From Albifimbria verrucaria (Eukaryota; Ascomycota; Sordariomycetes; Hypocreales; Stachybotryaceae): DNA of 64,000 bases. The stretch spans positions 5,704,001 through 5,768,000 of the forward strand of contig JAHREC010000018.1 in assembly GCA_020081605.1 (NCBI GenBank). Direction: 5' to 3'. The notes under the pieces were generated by a model. That model was not told the DNA's origin, did not search any database, and was given only the letters and a program-made list of their open reading frames with translations. Shown piece after piece: positions 36,558 to 47,818 of the stretch. Position numbers and translations under genes: made by a program. Every line of letters begins with the position of its first letter. The stretch's first letter is position 1.

Positions 36558-38314
36558 TTTGCCTGTTCATTCTTTTTGCTTTCCATGTTGGCAAAGCTAC
36601 TGTTATTACTATCATCTTATTTTATAATTTTGACACCCTCAGCAAAGGCTTGTCTAATATTCTCGCAAAATGGAACATTCAGTGAAAAGGCCTTATGTAA
36701 AGCTCACCCTTTGCTTCATGAGCTTGTGGCGCGCCGTCTCGTAAAAGCATGACCTGACTGATCTTTCGAGGTCTGTTGGCAGATTCAACGAATGGTTTCG
36801 AAGCAGTGATAATACTGGCAAATCAGGTTAACGGGGTCTAACTGCTTTTATGGAAACGTCCAAGTGCCAGAGTTAAGCTCTACAGCCGAAATGTGGAAGT
36901 CAGTGGGAGGTGTTACCCATTCCATATGTATGGGGCCGAGCTCAACGACAACTTTACAGAACATTAAAACAATTGTACATTAGGAAACAAGGCTAACCTG
37001 GCAGCTCTTAGCTAATAATTGGAATCTAGATATGGCGGTGCAACCAGGTTTGGGACAAATAATCCACATCTAACAGAAGATCCTGAGATCATCCTGCCAC
37101 AACATGTGGCATGTCTTTCATTCTTTACGCGAAGTGGCGACATACAACACTGAATATGTCTTTGAAAACGGTCCAATAAGCTCACTTGCCCCACCAGGGC
37201 CAATGGAACAGTTTCTCGGCTTTTCAACAGCATCCTGGGGTACAATAGAGGCTCCATATCTTACCCGTCACAAGGTGTTGACATCGCCATTGTCTCCACA
37301 TGGGCGAAGGACATGGCACGCATGTCGGCCCGCACCCGTGGTGAGCTGGCTGTCTCTATCCTAGCGTCTATCCACGATGGCCGACCAAACCTGCCGCAAA
37401 GTTTTGCGCGAACAACCATCGTGACCAAGGTCCCCAGGGCCTTTCCACAGGCCCAGTATTTGTGAGCATAGTCTTTGCGCTCTTGGGGCTATAGTGCGGA
37501 TTGAGCTCTGTGCTGTGTGCTACGAGAAGTGTGTCAGCTGTATAAGGGGTTCAAATATGGAAGGTCTGATTGTTCACATGTTAGTGAATCACAAGGGAAC
37601 GGGAGACAGCCAAGGCACCTTTGGATTTTTTTGCTGAAAATGAGAACACAAGAGAGGCAGTAGTTCGAATTGGCGTTGAGGAATATGAGCATGGTTAGTG
37701 GTTCTTGAGGAAGATCAAATACTAGCAGGGCTGCTTTTCTTTACGCTCATTTCACTATTCGTGTTGTTTATTTTCACACAATTACTCTCGAGTAGCCAAC
37801 AGTCTCACGGCAACGATACAAGCTTGTGTCCGAACAGAGCCAGGCCCAAGGTCAGAACATTAACCTATAGGGTATCTATATATAGCCTCAAACCTGGATC
37901 CATTTGCGAACATTTGTTTCAAATGGCTGGTTCAACTCGGTCACTTGCCGACTAGGAGAATGCCGTCAGGAATGTGTTAACAGCGAGGAATGTCCCGACC
38001 GCAGGCCCCTTTCCGTTCCTTCGTCCACTAGGAACCTAGAACTATACCACTGTGATATGCTGACAGTTAGAATCAGGTGAACCAAGGAATGTCTTTCTCG
38101 CTCAATAGCGACTCACCGCCACACTCAATTGTTGGCGATGTTTGAAGTTTCGTATACTCTTTCACACCAACCTCGTATAAATACCCTCAAGAAGCTGGAA
38201 TGAGACAAGCTCTAGATCAGAGAACTATATAAGACTGAGCATTCGCAGATTGAATAGAACTCTTCAAAGTTATTGACCCCTAAGCGAAGAATCCCAGTGC
38301 AGAGCATCTTCAAA
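36558..38314. other. Intergenic region, promoter at right end
   Basis: No convincing gene is found. At the right end a TATATAA box (38226-38232) lies 83 bases before the start codon of the secreted-protein gene. Confidence 0.4.
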
Positions 38315-39214
38315 ATGGCAAAGAAAGCATTTAACCTCATCATAACTACGATTATCGCATCTGGTATTTGTACCGCGAAACCTCCCCAGCCTACAAAGAG
38401 TCACTGAATCCCATGTTTCCTCTGAAGCCGGGTAATTTCATCGGTAAACTCATGCTCCTCCTACCTCACCTCCCACACAGCAAATATCCTAATGTTAGCA
38501 TAGACCCCGTCAGGCCACCGCTCTTAACACCCACCCCTATACTCGGTACGTCTGAACCTCCTCAATTCATCGTTTCAGAGCCTTATCATGTCTACAGACC
38601 CAGCACGGACGTCCTCGCAAGGCGGGTGTCCAACCATTGTTGAAACCACGTCAACATGTAGTACCTGTGTCCAACACGAATGCTTGACCATCGACTTTGT
38701 GACTGTGCCCACCAGCTGTCCATTACCGCCCGCGGTGAGGTCCACGGCTGTTGGATGTGATCAGCCTTGCCCTACAGGCTGTGCTTCCACCTACCACTAC
38801 TGGGTGACACTGCCCTCATCAACAGCAATCCCACCAACTGCCTCAACAAGCTCTTCGCCAAGTTCACAGATCACGGGAGCCCCATCGGTTATCGCACCAC
38901 TTGGAACAGCATGTAAAATCACAGTCACGTCAACCTTTAACCCTGGCACTGCCGGTGGGTGTGACATCGAATGTAGCCAAGAATACCCATGCTATGCTGA
39001 TGGTATGTTCCTGTTGCTGAGTTGTTGGGACAAGCTAACAAATTGTTCATGCGCAGCTGCCATTATCCTGCCTTGTGGCTGCACCACAGCAACATATATA
39101 ACGACCCTGACCAAGACAGCGTGTGCTACTCGTACACCCTGCATAAAATGCGACACCAATTGGGGATTGTTCACCGTCACCCAAACATGTCCTCCAGTAT
39201 CCCGTGTGGGCTAG
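38315..39214 (+). CDS. Secreted Ser/Thr- and Cys-rich protein
   Basis: The start ATG lies 83 bases after a TATA box and opens with a clear signal peptide (KKAFNLIITTIIASGICTA). The mature part is Pro/Ser/Thr-rich and then strongly cysteine-rich: TSTCSTCVQHEC, CDQPCPTGC, GGCDIECSQEYPC, ILPCGCTTATY and TPCIKCDTNWGLFTVTQTCPP. It resembles surface or matrix proteins of filamentous fungi, but I do not recognise a family. An intron at 39003-39056 (GTATGT..GCGCAG, 54 bases) is likely and keeps frame. Upstream structure is uncertain. The frame breaks at CCCC near 38385. Two gaps (38432-38480 and 38546-38578) could be short introns, but the second is only 33 bases and a further indel near 38620 is an alternative. 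The end at TAG 39212-39214 is solid. Confidence 0.6.
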
Positions 39215-39775
39215 GATATACAGCCTATATAGAATAAACGGAGAGAGGTTAATGCGTTCACATATGGTTTGGCAATCCAGTACCAGAAGGTTATGGTTCT
39301 TAGATAGCTTGTATCATCTCTGCTGCTGCATTTAAACCATTAGTCCAATGTGCTCTACCATGCAAGCGAAAGTATCTGCGCTAAGCGGTTTTAAATACCA
39401 CGACATTGAGCAGCTATTCCTTCTGTTATTGCAACTCTTGTCGTGGGAGGGTTAATTTGATGGCTGGTTCGGGTTGTGGAAACACTGGAGAATAACCATG
39501 CTCAAAATAGTCCGCATGGGCCAATAGGATCAACTTACTCCATAAGAGCGCATATATGAATAAAGGCTAGGCGAGGTTTGGCACACGAACAGGGTTTCCT
39601 TTGTAGTATCATCCCATGAATAGAAGACGAGGTGGGGAAGTAGCCCGAATAATTGTTTATAAGCATATGGAACATTTCGAGCTGTGCCATCGACACAACT
39701 TGAAGACAAGAAACATTATTGGCAGCCAACTATCAGTGACTTCAAGCAATATACGATCAAATCCTTACTGATGAG
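39215..39775. other. Intergenic region
   Basis: AT-rich spacer between the secreted-protein gene and the HET gene; no gene or strong motif seen. Confidence 0.4.
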
Positions 39776-41514
39776 ATGAGATTGATCAACACACAGACAC
39801 TTCAGTTGCGTGATTTTGTAAAGGATGTCTCTGACACTAGCTTTCCGAGATACGCCATTTTGTCGCATACATGGGAGGATGCGGAGCTCACATTTGAAGA
39901 GTTCCAGAATGTGTCAAAGCTTCGAAAGAAGCCTAGTTCCAAGAAGATCACAGAGTTCTGCGCACGAGCTCGCAAGGACGGGCTTGATTGGGCGTGGATA
40001 GACACTTGTTGCATCAACAAGTCTAGCAGTGCAGAACTATCCGAAGGTAGGCAGAATTATAATCAAATGACACAAACCATGAATAATAACATTGATAGCC
40101 ATCAACTCTATGTATAGATGGTATGAAGCGTCCACAGTATGCTACGCATATATCAGTGACTTCAAATGTCATAACCGGAACGATCCGGATTTGACGGCGC
40201 TGAGGAACTGTCGATGGTTCAGAAGAGGGTGGACCCTTCAAGAGCTAGTTGCTCCAATGCGAGTTGTTTTCTTTGACAAAGACTGGAAAGAATTCACAAC
40301 CAAGTCGCTGTTAGCCGAGGAGCTGGCTGTGTGGACAGGTATTCCCACAAGCGTGCTGAGGCATTCCGTAAATCGATTGTCCATTTCCGTCGCAGACCGA
40401 ATGTCATGGGCGAGTATGAGGTATACGACCAGAATTGAGGACATGGCATACTGCTTGCTTGGAATATTCGATGTCAATATGCCTTTGCTTTACGGTGAGG
40501 GGACACGAGCGTTCAACAGACTACAAGCCGAGATATTGAAGACATCAAACGACGACACCATTCTTTTGGGGGTGTTACCCATGCGAACGAAGCAGGTGAC
40601 TGGTACTCAGAGGGTACCTTACCTCATGGACGTTGGAGCGGGCGTTTGCTTTCGCACCCAGAATCATCAGGTAAAAATATTGCCGTGCCAGACCCCAAGG
40701 TACTGCGGATAGACCCTCCTACAATTAATGCTTCCGGACTACGGATTGATCTCCCTCTTAAGCAGTTTGTGTATTCGACAAATTCGTCTGAGAAGGTCAA
40801 AGACGCAGATACGGGTTCACTTACAAGTTCACTTCATAGTGAGGCTAAAGACAAGCCTGCGATTTACTACGGCGCGCTCAACTGTGTTGATCAAACCGGC
40901 CAGAAACGTCTTGCACGCTACTTTAAAGTCATATCTCAGATGGAAGACCACATTGGCACAGTACTTTATTTGCAAGCACGCGACTATGACGCCTGTTGGG
41001 TACCAATAGAAGATGTCAAATCTTGGGAGGTGTTGAGATGCATCATATCTATGCAATATAATCCAAAGCATGTCACAGTGCTCGCCACGAATTCTGGATT
41101 GACCGAGGTTGACCCTTTGTTGACAAGCTCTGTGCGGTGCCGTTATTGTGACCGGTTGCAATACGGCTGGACATGGACACGTCGCCAAGCAAGATCCAAT
41201 GGATCGTCACAAAGTGCTGCATTTAGTTACTTCTTAGAGCTGACAACACGTTGGGGAAAGATTACATTGGCCTCATATTCCTGGCTCCCACCCATTCCTC
41301 TGAAGGCGCAGGACGTGTGGTCATTTACAAGCTTCCAAATGAGGAGCCAGCTCAGGTTCTCGACTGCGTATGGCAGACTGTTGAGAACAACCTCAAATCG
41401 CTGATGGCAGGTGAAACCCCAGGAGATATTGGAGGCATATGGTCGGATCCATTGCCAGGGGACCTGGTCCTCGAGCCACAGTTTCTTCTGCGGTTGCGGC
41501 ATGCTGTGATGTGA
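39776..41514 (+). CDS. HET-domain protein
   Basis: The N-terminal half is a classic HET (heterokaryon incompatibility) domain: RYAILSHTWEDAELTF, then WAWIDTCCINKSSSAELSEAINSMYRWY, CYAYISDF, then CRWFRRGWTLQELVAP ... VFFDKDWKEFTTKS. Next come RMSWASMRYTTRIEDMAYCLLGIFDVNMPLLYGEG and NRLQAEILKTSNDDTIL, the usual extension. An intron at 40047-40098 lies between SELSE and AINSMY. The C-terminal half (LPHGRWSGRLLSHPESS, LPLKQF, HIGTVLYLQARDYDACW) is the common variable part of this family. Frame breaks near 40563 (CTTTTGGGGG) and 41250 fit one lost base each. HET domains act in non-self recognition and programmed cell death, and some are TIR-like; a specific partner is unknown. The gene neighbours other accessory genes. 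Confidence 0.9.
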
Positions 41515-41773
41515 AGGTTAACCTGATAGCTTCTTTGTATTGCGGGAAAACGGCAAAGGGTAACTTGGAATTCAGGCCCGAATATAGGTTACAGGTTGTG
41601 GACTACTGAGGACGACCAGACTCAATGAAAAGAACAGTTGAGCAACTGACAGTCATTCATCTACAGAATAGCTACTTTTTTAGCCTCATATACCATGAAA
41701 CTTGAACCAATGGAAGCCCATAATGCATAAACAAAACATCTTCTTAGTCTTGCTCGGCTTTAAAGCAAATGCA

Positions 41774-43606
41774 CTACTCTTCAGCCTGTCTGAGAAGAGC
41801 GAGGCACTTATCTGTCGTGGATTCCAAATTAGTACATAACAAGCCATGGCTTTGAAGCACTTACTTGCAACATTCCATCGCCGTGCGATGAGAGCTAATG
41901 CCTGAAGCAAGAGCTCAAACGTTGTAGATGCTGTGTCCATAACTTCACCACCCTCGCGTATAAACCACTGACATTCGGTAGCGGCATCGTAAAGAGCCTG
42001 AACCACTAGGGGACTAGCTTGATTCAAATCTTTGGAGCACTCTGCAATGACGCAGCGAGCGAGTGTCGCGCCGCGGAGGGATATTATATGTTCGATACCG
42101 TCAATGGATGCTTGCTGTAGGGCGCTCTCTTCAGTAAACCCCCTTCCGCTGCGTCTGGCAAGTTACACGCGTAGAGATGGTAGAGTGCTAAACGCGCACA
42201 CGTGCATATTGCAACGTCGACTGTGGTGGCGCTTGGATGTCCAGCGCAATGGCTCTCTGGGTTATCCATCGGCCAAGCAAGGTGCTGGTCCAGCGCGGAA
42301 AGCGTCGAAAGAAGCTGCATAGCTTGAGAGAGCACGAAGTCACGGTTGGATGCGTCCTTGCTGTATGTGCGATGCTGCAACACGCGACTTAGGACATGTG
42401 AAGCTTGACAAGTGCGAGCAAATGGGCCCAGCTGATGGTTTGGTGTAAAGTTGTTGGTAAAGAGTGGATTGTTAGCTCTCATGCCTCCCTTTCTCCATTC
42501 TTCATCAAAAGAAGGAAGAAGTTCGCCATGAGCTGGGTCTGGAACAGCATGCGGCAATCCTGTGGGCCCAAGGTTCATAAATCTTGTTCATCTCAATTCA
42601 GCATGAAGGTCTCGTATGATGTACTAGTCACTCACCGTTCAAGTATTGAAGTCGCCCACCAGGTTCGACGCTCTTCCTCCCAAATAGTGTATGTTGGGGG
42701 CGTTGTCAGTAGCTGCGTTGAGATTTTGCGGTCGTGCACACCTCTTAGGATGCCAATTCTGGCAGCTCGAGCTATAGTAAGGTAGGCGAGTGGGAAAATG
42801 CCATGGCCTATCTCGTATAAAGCAATGAGAACAAATGATTGAAACAGATGCAATGACGCTGGCGCAGTCTCCTCGACAGTATTCGCATATGCCCTAGCTG
42901 GCCTGTAGAATACGGATTCCGTAGCAGGAGTATCAGTGAGTAGAGGGTTATCTGTGATCAACCTCATGCAAAGCAACAATAGGCTCGCTCCTGGAGCTTC
43001 GTTCTCATTGTTGCTTCTAAGGACCTGATCGAAGCGTTTTCTGCTCACAAATGGAAACCAAGTATCAATACTGTTGAAGTACGATTCACGGATGGAGTCT
43101 GAGCCAGGAGCAAGGAATTGAGATATGTGGTGAGGAACCGGCGCAGCGCTTGCAAGTGATGACTGGGCAATAGGTCTGAATAGGTCGCAATCGAGAAAAA
43201 TGCATCAGGAAACTGCGGTGGCTGCGAAATTGCCCCTGGACTGGCAGAACTTGTCGAGATGGTCGAGGGCACATCCACAGATGCAGTCGAGCTTTGGGCA
43301 CTGGAGCCATACGGCCTTCGACCGGCTGGATAGAGGCACCCTTTACCCAGACGAAGACACTACATTACATTTGTCAGGCTGTCTTTTGTGCGACTCAGCA
43401 TTAGACATACTAAAGAACATGTTGGAAGCTCTCTCGTGCATCGTCTTTTCAATCGGCTACGGCCGTATCAGTCTCTTATCCCCGGGAGGCGTGCTTGAGC
43501 ACATGTACCTGCATTGGCGACACGCTTGGTTTGACCGCTCCAAATCCCCGCTTTGCGGTTGTCGCGAAGATGATCCTGAAGCGGGGTCAGACAGAGAGGC
43601 ATCCAT
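41774..43606 (-). CDS. Zn2Cys6 transcription factor
   Basis: Start ATG 43606 (MDASLSDPASGSSS). The DNA-binding zinc cluster is complete after splicing: C-RQ-C-SRLKRR-C-TRELPT-C-SL-C-LRLGKG-C. It is split by introns 43457-43508 and 43360-43410, leaving a 46-base exon between them, so it does not appear as one open frame. A linker and the fungal-specific transcription factor domain follow (SYFNSIDTWFPFVSRKRF, ALYEIGHGIFPLAYLTIARAARIG, WEEERRTWW). Further introns are 42583-42635 and 41812-41864; the end is RRWNVANKCLALLRQAEE with TAG at 41774-41776. Two frame breaks, near 43100 and in GGGGG near 42110, fit one lost base. The gene is divergent from the short-chain dehydrogenase at 44404 across about 800 bases, so it may regulate that gene; this is inference. 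It contains no frame break in the zinc cluster. Confidence 0.9.
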
Positions 43607-44403
43607 GGTATATGGCCTGCTTGGTGTTATTTGGAAGGATTTGTTTAGTAAACACTCTAGTTGGACCTTTAGTAAAGTGGCTCTTCACATGAGAACTTAT
43701 AGGAGGATTGAAACTGAATCTATCTAATAGCCCACTGGCATAGGCTACTCAATCGTTCTGCATATACGGCTAGCTGACTCAGATAGCAAGATAAATATCC
43801 CCTGTCTGTTCAAACAATATGCAATTCGGAAGGAGATGCGTGCCTCTCTGCCCTAATGTCTTTGAGGCTCAACAATGATGACCCTTTCACAAAAATCTGA
43901 CATGACCCTGAAACTCGCCGAGCAGACAGAGCAGCAGGGATGGGTTCGGTTTGTTCTTACTCACCCTAGTGTAACCATAAAAGACAGAGACTACGGATTA
44001 GCCCATCTGCGCTGGCGGGATATTGGACAGGCGAATTGCCCGCTGGCCCCGCTTTTTGTCCGCTCCGGAGCTGGACCCCGCCGGGCTAACACCAAGATCA
44101 CGGTGCTAGATGGATCAGGCATTCGCCGGCTGGGCCATGTGTTAGTCCGCTCAGGCGGTTGCAAGATGAAGGGTCCAAGTTAGACTTCCGAGAACTTTAG
44201 GATCTAAAAAGTTGTTAAGTCCGTTGCCATACACCAATACATGGATGAGTTTGGGTCCTAACCGTCTATAAGAAGATGGGGTTTCCCACGATGGATTGGA
44301 ATAATACAGACACACACTCTCACACTTCAACAACTCTATAACAACAAACATTTGCCATTCTTACAACATCAAACAATAACCAATCCCACCTCACTATCTC
44401 ACA
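43607..44403. promoter_or_regulatory. Divergent promoter of regulator and SDR
   Basis: This spacer lies between the Zn2Cys6 regulator and the dehydrogenase. Its centre is GC-rich and carries CGG/CCG-type elements of the kind bound by zinc-cluster dimers: CTCCGGAG (44063-44070), CCCCGCCGGG just after, GCCGGC (44125-44130), and GTCCGCTC twice. A TATAAG box at 44267-44272 lies about 130 bases before the SDR start. The 102-codon frame at 43875-44183 crosses these motifs and is probably not a gene. Confidence 0.45.
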
Positions 44404-45468
44404 ATGGATTCTTTCAACCCTTATGCTACACTCTACGCCTCACCCAATGGCCCTGGTGATGCTAGACCTACCGCCCTCAAAGTCATCCATGACAGTGACC
44501 TTGTCGGCAAGTGGAATGATAAAGTCGTTCTCATCACCGGTGGCGCATCAGGCTATGGCCTAGAGACTGCCAAAGCACTATACACGACCGGTGCAGACGT
44601 GTTCATCACTGGCCGCGATGCGAAGAAGGCTGAGAAGGCAATTGAGCAGATCAAGGCCGCTTCTGAAGGAAATGGCAGGGTCGAATTCATCGAGATGGAC
44701 ATGTGCTCTTTCGAATCGATTAAGAAGGCAGCTCAAGCCTTTTTGGACAAGTCCAAAACGTTGAACGTTCTGGTCAACAATGCTGGTATGTGTCCCGAAA
44801 TACATGAATTAAGATAAATGGTTCAACTGACAGTTCTTCAACAGGCATCATGGGTGTTCCAGAGCTAGTCAAGACTGAAGATGGCTTTGAACAACAATTC
44901 GGTGTCAACCACCTGGCACACTACCTCCTCACTGCTCTTCTTCTCCCAACCCTTATTCAGAGCGCCACAGAGTCCTTCCAATCCCGTGTCATCTCACTTA
45001 CATCATCTGGCCACCGCATCGCACCCACAAGCACTGATGATTACAACTTCGACGACGGCTACAACCCTTGGCTCTCCTACGGTCGCAGCAAGACGGCAAA
45101 TATCTGGTTGTCAAACTATATCGACCGCACCTACGGCCCCGGGAGTCCACGCCAACGCTGTCCACCCGGGCCCCAGCATCACGCCGCTCCATGCAAACAC
45201 ACCCAGCGAGCTGGCAGCGGAATGGGCCAAAGAGCCAACCTTCCAATCACCGGCCCAGGGCGCAGCGACGAGCACATGGGCTGCCACAGCTAGCGTGTGG
45301 GAGGGCAAGGGCGGTAAATACCTAGCGAACTGTTCAGTGGGTGAACCTGCGAAGAGCGAGGATACCATCAAGGATCCCGGATATGCGCCGCACGCTTTCG
45401 ACGAGGAGGGTGAGAAGAAGCTTTGGGAGCTAAGCGAGAGGCTTACTGGAGTCAAGGTCACGGTTTAA
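44404..45468 (+). CDS. Short-chain dehydrogenase/reductase
   Basis: A classical NAD(P)-dependent SDR of the retinol-dehydrogenase/WWOX-like type. The Rossmann nucleotide-binding motif is TGGASGYG (about residues 46-53), NNAG appears at the intron junction, SLTSSGHR holds the catalytic serine, and YGRSK carries the catalytic tyrosine and lysine. GVHANAVHPGP follows, typical of the family. The intron 44786-44844 (GTATGT..AACAG) interrupts NNAG|IMG. One lost base in CCCCGGG at 45137-45143 shifts the frame before GVHANAVHPG; the end is TGVKVTV at TAA. About 335 residues after repair, normal length. The substrate is unknown. It shares a promoter region with the divergent Zn2Cys6 regulator, a layout often seen in small catabolic or metabolite modules. 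Confidence 0.9.
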
Positions 45469-45796
45469 GTCAAAAGGTGGTAACGAAGCATGACTGGGTA
45501 TGGAATAAGGGTTAAATAGATCTCTCCCATTCAGCAATCAAGAGTAATAATACAAGCAAAAAGGTTTATCTTATAATTTTCCTAGGAAGGAAGCTTGGCT
45601 TGCAGCTGATGAATTAATTCCATTCATTCCTTTGTGCTTCCGTGCTGTTCCTACCTTGGCTTCTAGCGAAAAGAGCTCGTCGTTGCAACTGCCACTTACA
45701 CCAAGTGGTCAAGTCATCGCACAACACAGACCTGAGAGCAACAACTTTCACATCCATTTTGTTTTTCCGACTTAACAACCATCATCTAGAAGCGCG

Positions 45797-47336
45797 ATGG
45801 AGGATCAACCGCGCGACTCGGTGCCTAGCACCTTTCCCACGAAGCATGTCATACACTATCCTCTCAACGGTCTTGATCTCAGCCTGAGCAACTACAGGCC
45901 AGCGCGATTCACTGTCCGTAATATTATGGCCAACAAGATAATGCAGGAATACCTGTTCCCTAAGCTACCGCCACTTCAGGAACCTCCTAGTCAAGTTACC
46001 AAACGAAGCCATCCTCGCCATCGCTCTCCATCAGACAATCCCTGGGCAAGGATTATACGACTCTCAACCAAATGCTGCATACAGAGTTCCGCTTCGGTGT
46101 ATTAATCCCAAATGCGTTGAGAAGGCCATCTAGGGCGGAAAAGTGTGAGCTAATGGTGCGACAAAACCCCGATCTTTTACGGGAAATTCTCCAGCGATTA
46201 TACCTGGAGACAAGCCATGCTGACGTGCGCTTTTGGTTCAACACCTTACCAAGGAAGTCACCAATCTTGAATTCTGTGGCATTCCCTTGCAAGAAGTGTT
46301 GAGGCCACTCACCAAGGAAGCGGAACAGCATTTGCAGTCCTATAGTAACCACCGGGACACGCTTAATGAGCTCTTTCTCTTCTCAGGACTGGGAAACAAG
46401 ATGTATCGACGTGTCCAAGCCTGGAACCGCCACATCAATACCACCAAAAGGTGGCCTCCTCTGCAGGATGTCATGTGGTTTCACCATCCGGCTTACCTAC
46501 GGAACTTACGAGAAGCCAATGCTTCAACTGCAATGTTCGACAACAACTGCGTCGCGCCCGGTCGGCCACGCTTGCGCTCATCTAGCCTGCCGCCTCACGA
46601 CACGTTCCACTGGGCCAGTATACGCGACGGAACTTCAAACCCCAGCTCAGCTGTATGCTTCAAAGGACTTTCTGATATGGAGCTCGATCACCGCACACGC
46701 CGCCGCAGTCTCAGCAGACGCCACATCTCCCGAATGTTCACTGAACCGCGCCTACGACGCACTGATCAAGCTGCGAAATGCGCTTTAGGAGTTTACGAGC
46801 CCGATCTGTTCCTAACCAGCGTTGACAAGGCCAATATCACTCGTCGTTGCTACAATTGCACCATTCCTTTCCATGCCATGGAATCATGCCGCCTTCCTTG
46901 CGGCTATTGCAACTCTCACGGTCACAATGCACGTGAGTGCCCTGCATCACCATACAGTCGATGTCGCTGCTCGCCGTTCCCCAACTACCACAATGCCTAT
47001 CAATGTACTATCACTTGTTCACGGCCTTGCGGCTCTTCGTTTCCTACCGGACACCGCCAGCACAAGAATGCCATGACGTGCAAATGGCGGTGCTGCATGT
47101 GCGGTGTAAAGGGCCATTCCGGCAAAGAATGCCACCGCCGGTTTTGCCGGTGTGGGCGGCGACATCTTGGTCAGGACTGTGGGTGGAATCCTACATGTTG
47201 CGCGCCTGATTGTTCGCGTTATATCTGCATAATACATTGTCGTGAGTGTGGAAGTCCGGAGAAACCATTTATTGGTAGGACATGCCTGTCATGCTTGAAG
47301 AATAGCCATCCCGTGGGGAGAAGGGCCGAGGATTAG
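45797..47336 (+). CDS. CCHC zinc-knuckle protein
   Basis: The C-terminal third is a string of zinc knuckles: CYNCTIPFHAMESC, CGYCNSHGHNAREC and CCMCGVKGHSGKEC fit C-x2-C-x4-H-x4-C exactly; CRCSPFPNYHNAYQC and CRCGRRHLGQDC are variants, and more Cys pairs follow (CCAPDC, CRECG). Such knuckles bind single-stranded RNA or DNA and occur in Air1/Air2 of the TRAMP complex and in retroelement Gag. The N-terminal two-thirds is helical (TTLNQMLHTEFRFGVLIPNALRR, RQNPDLLREILQRLYLE) and unassigned. The frame breaks near 45980, 46250, 46550 and 46785; the 46540-46788 segment reads best in a different frame (AVSADATSPECSLNRAYDAL). No intron is apparent. No reverse transcriptase or protease lies nearby, so a retroelement origin is only a possibility. 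Confidence 0.65.
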
Positions 47337-47818
47337 ACAGAGACACAAGGACCAGGCGAGGAACAACACATGATCAGCGACTAATTGTATTATCAGAGCG
47401 GTAGTCACAGCGAACATATTGATTCAGCTTTTCGGTAGTGAAAGTATATATACCACATCATTAATGGCAGAAAGTCGTTGCGACAAGCCTGCGTTGCTAA
47501 AGTGCACACAGAGTTACGTTTTTTCAAGTGAACAAAGTAAACCAGATTACAAGAAGTTACAGAGATAGCGGCAAGCACGCCGCATAGTAAGACGTGGTCC
47601 AAAACGAACTCCAAAAAGCCGCAGTAAGCTGTTGCTCAGCTCAGGGCAGACGTATTCCCACCCAAGACATCCCAAGCAATTCCATTGCAATGCTAAAAAG
47701 ATTTGAGCAAGTCCGGGCCTTATCTCAGGCCAACCAAATAAAATAAAATAAAAAGGGGAGCGAAACAGGGGTATCAGTGTCAAAAAGATAGCCTAGTGGT
47801 GCCGGAATATTCAGCTCT
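47337..47818. other. Convergent 3' region
   Basis: 3' ends of the zinc-knuckle gene and the minus-strand gene face each other here; no gene seen. Confidence 0.4.

Noticed and set aside
43875..44183. 102-codon frame between regulator and SDR
   Set aside because: Composition follows the GC-rich promoter motifs; no family or intron support.
38315..45468. Secondary-metabolite gene cluster
   Set aside because: An SDR and a Zn2Cys6 regulator are present, but there is no polyketide, peptide or terpene synthase in the window.
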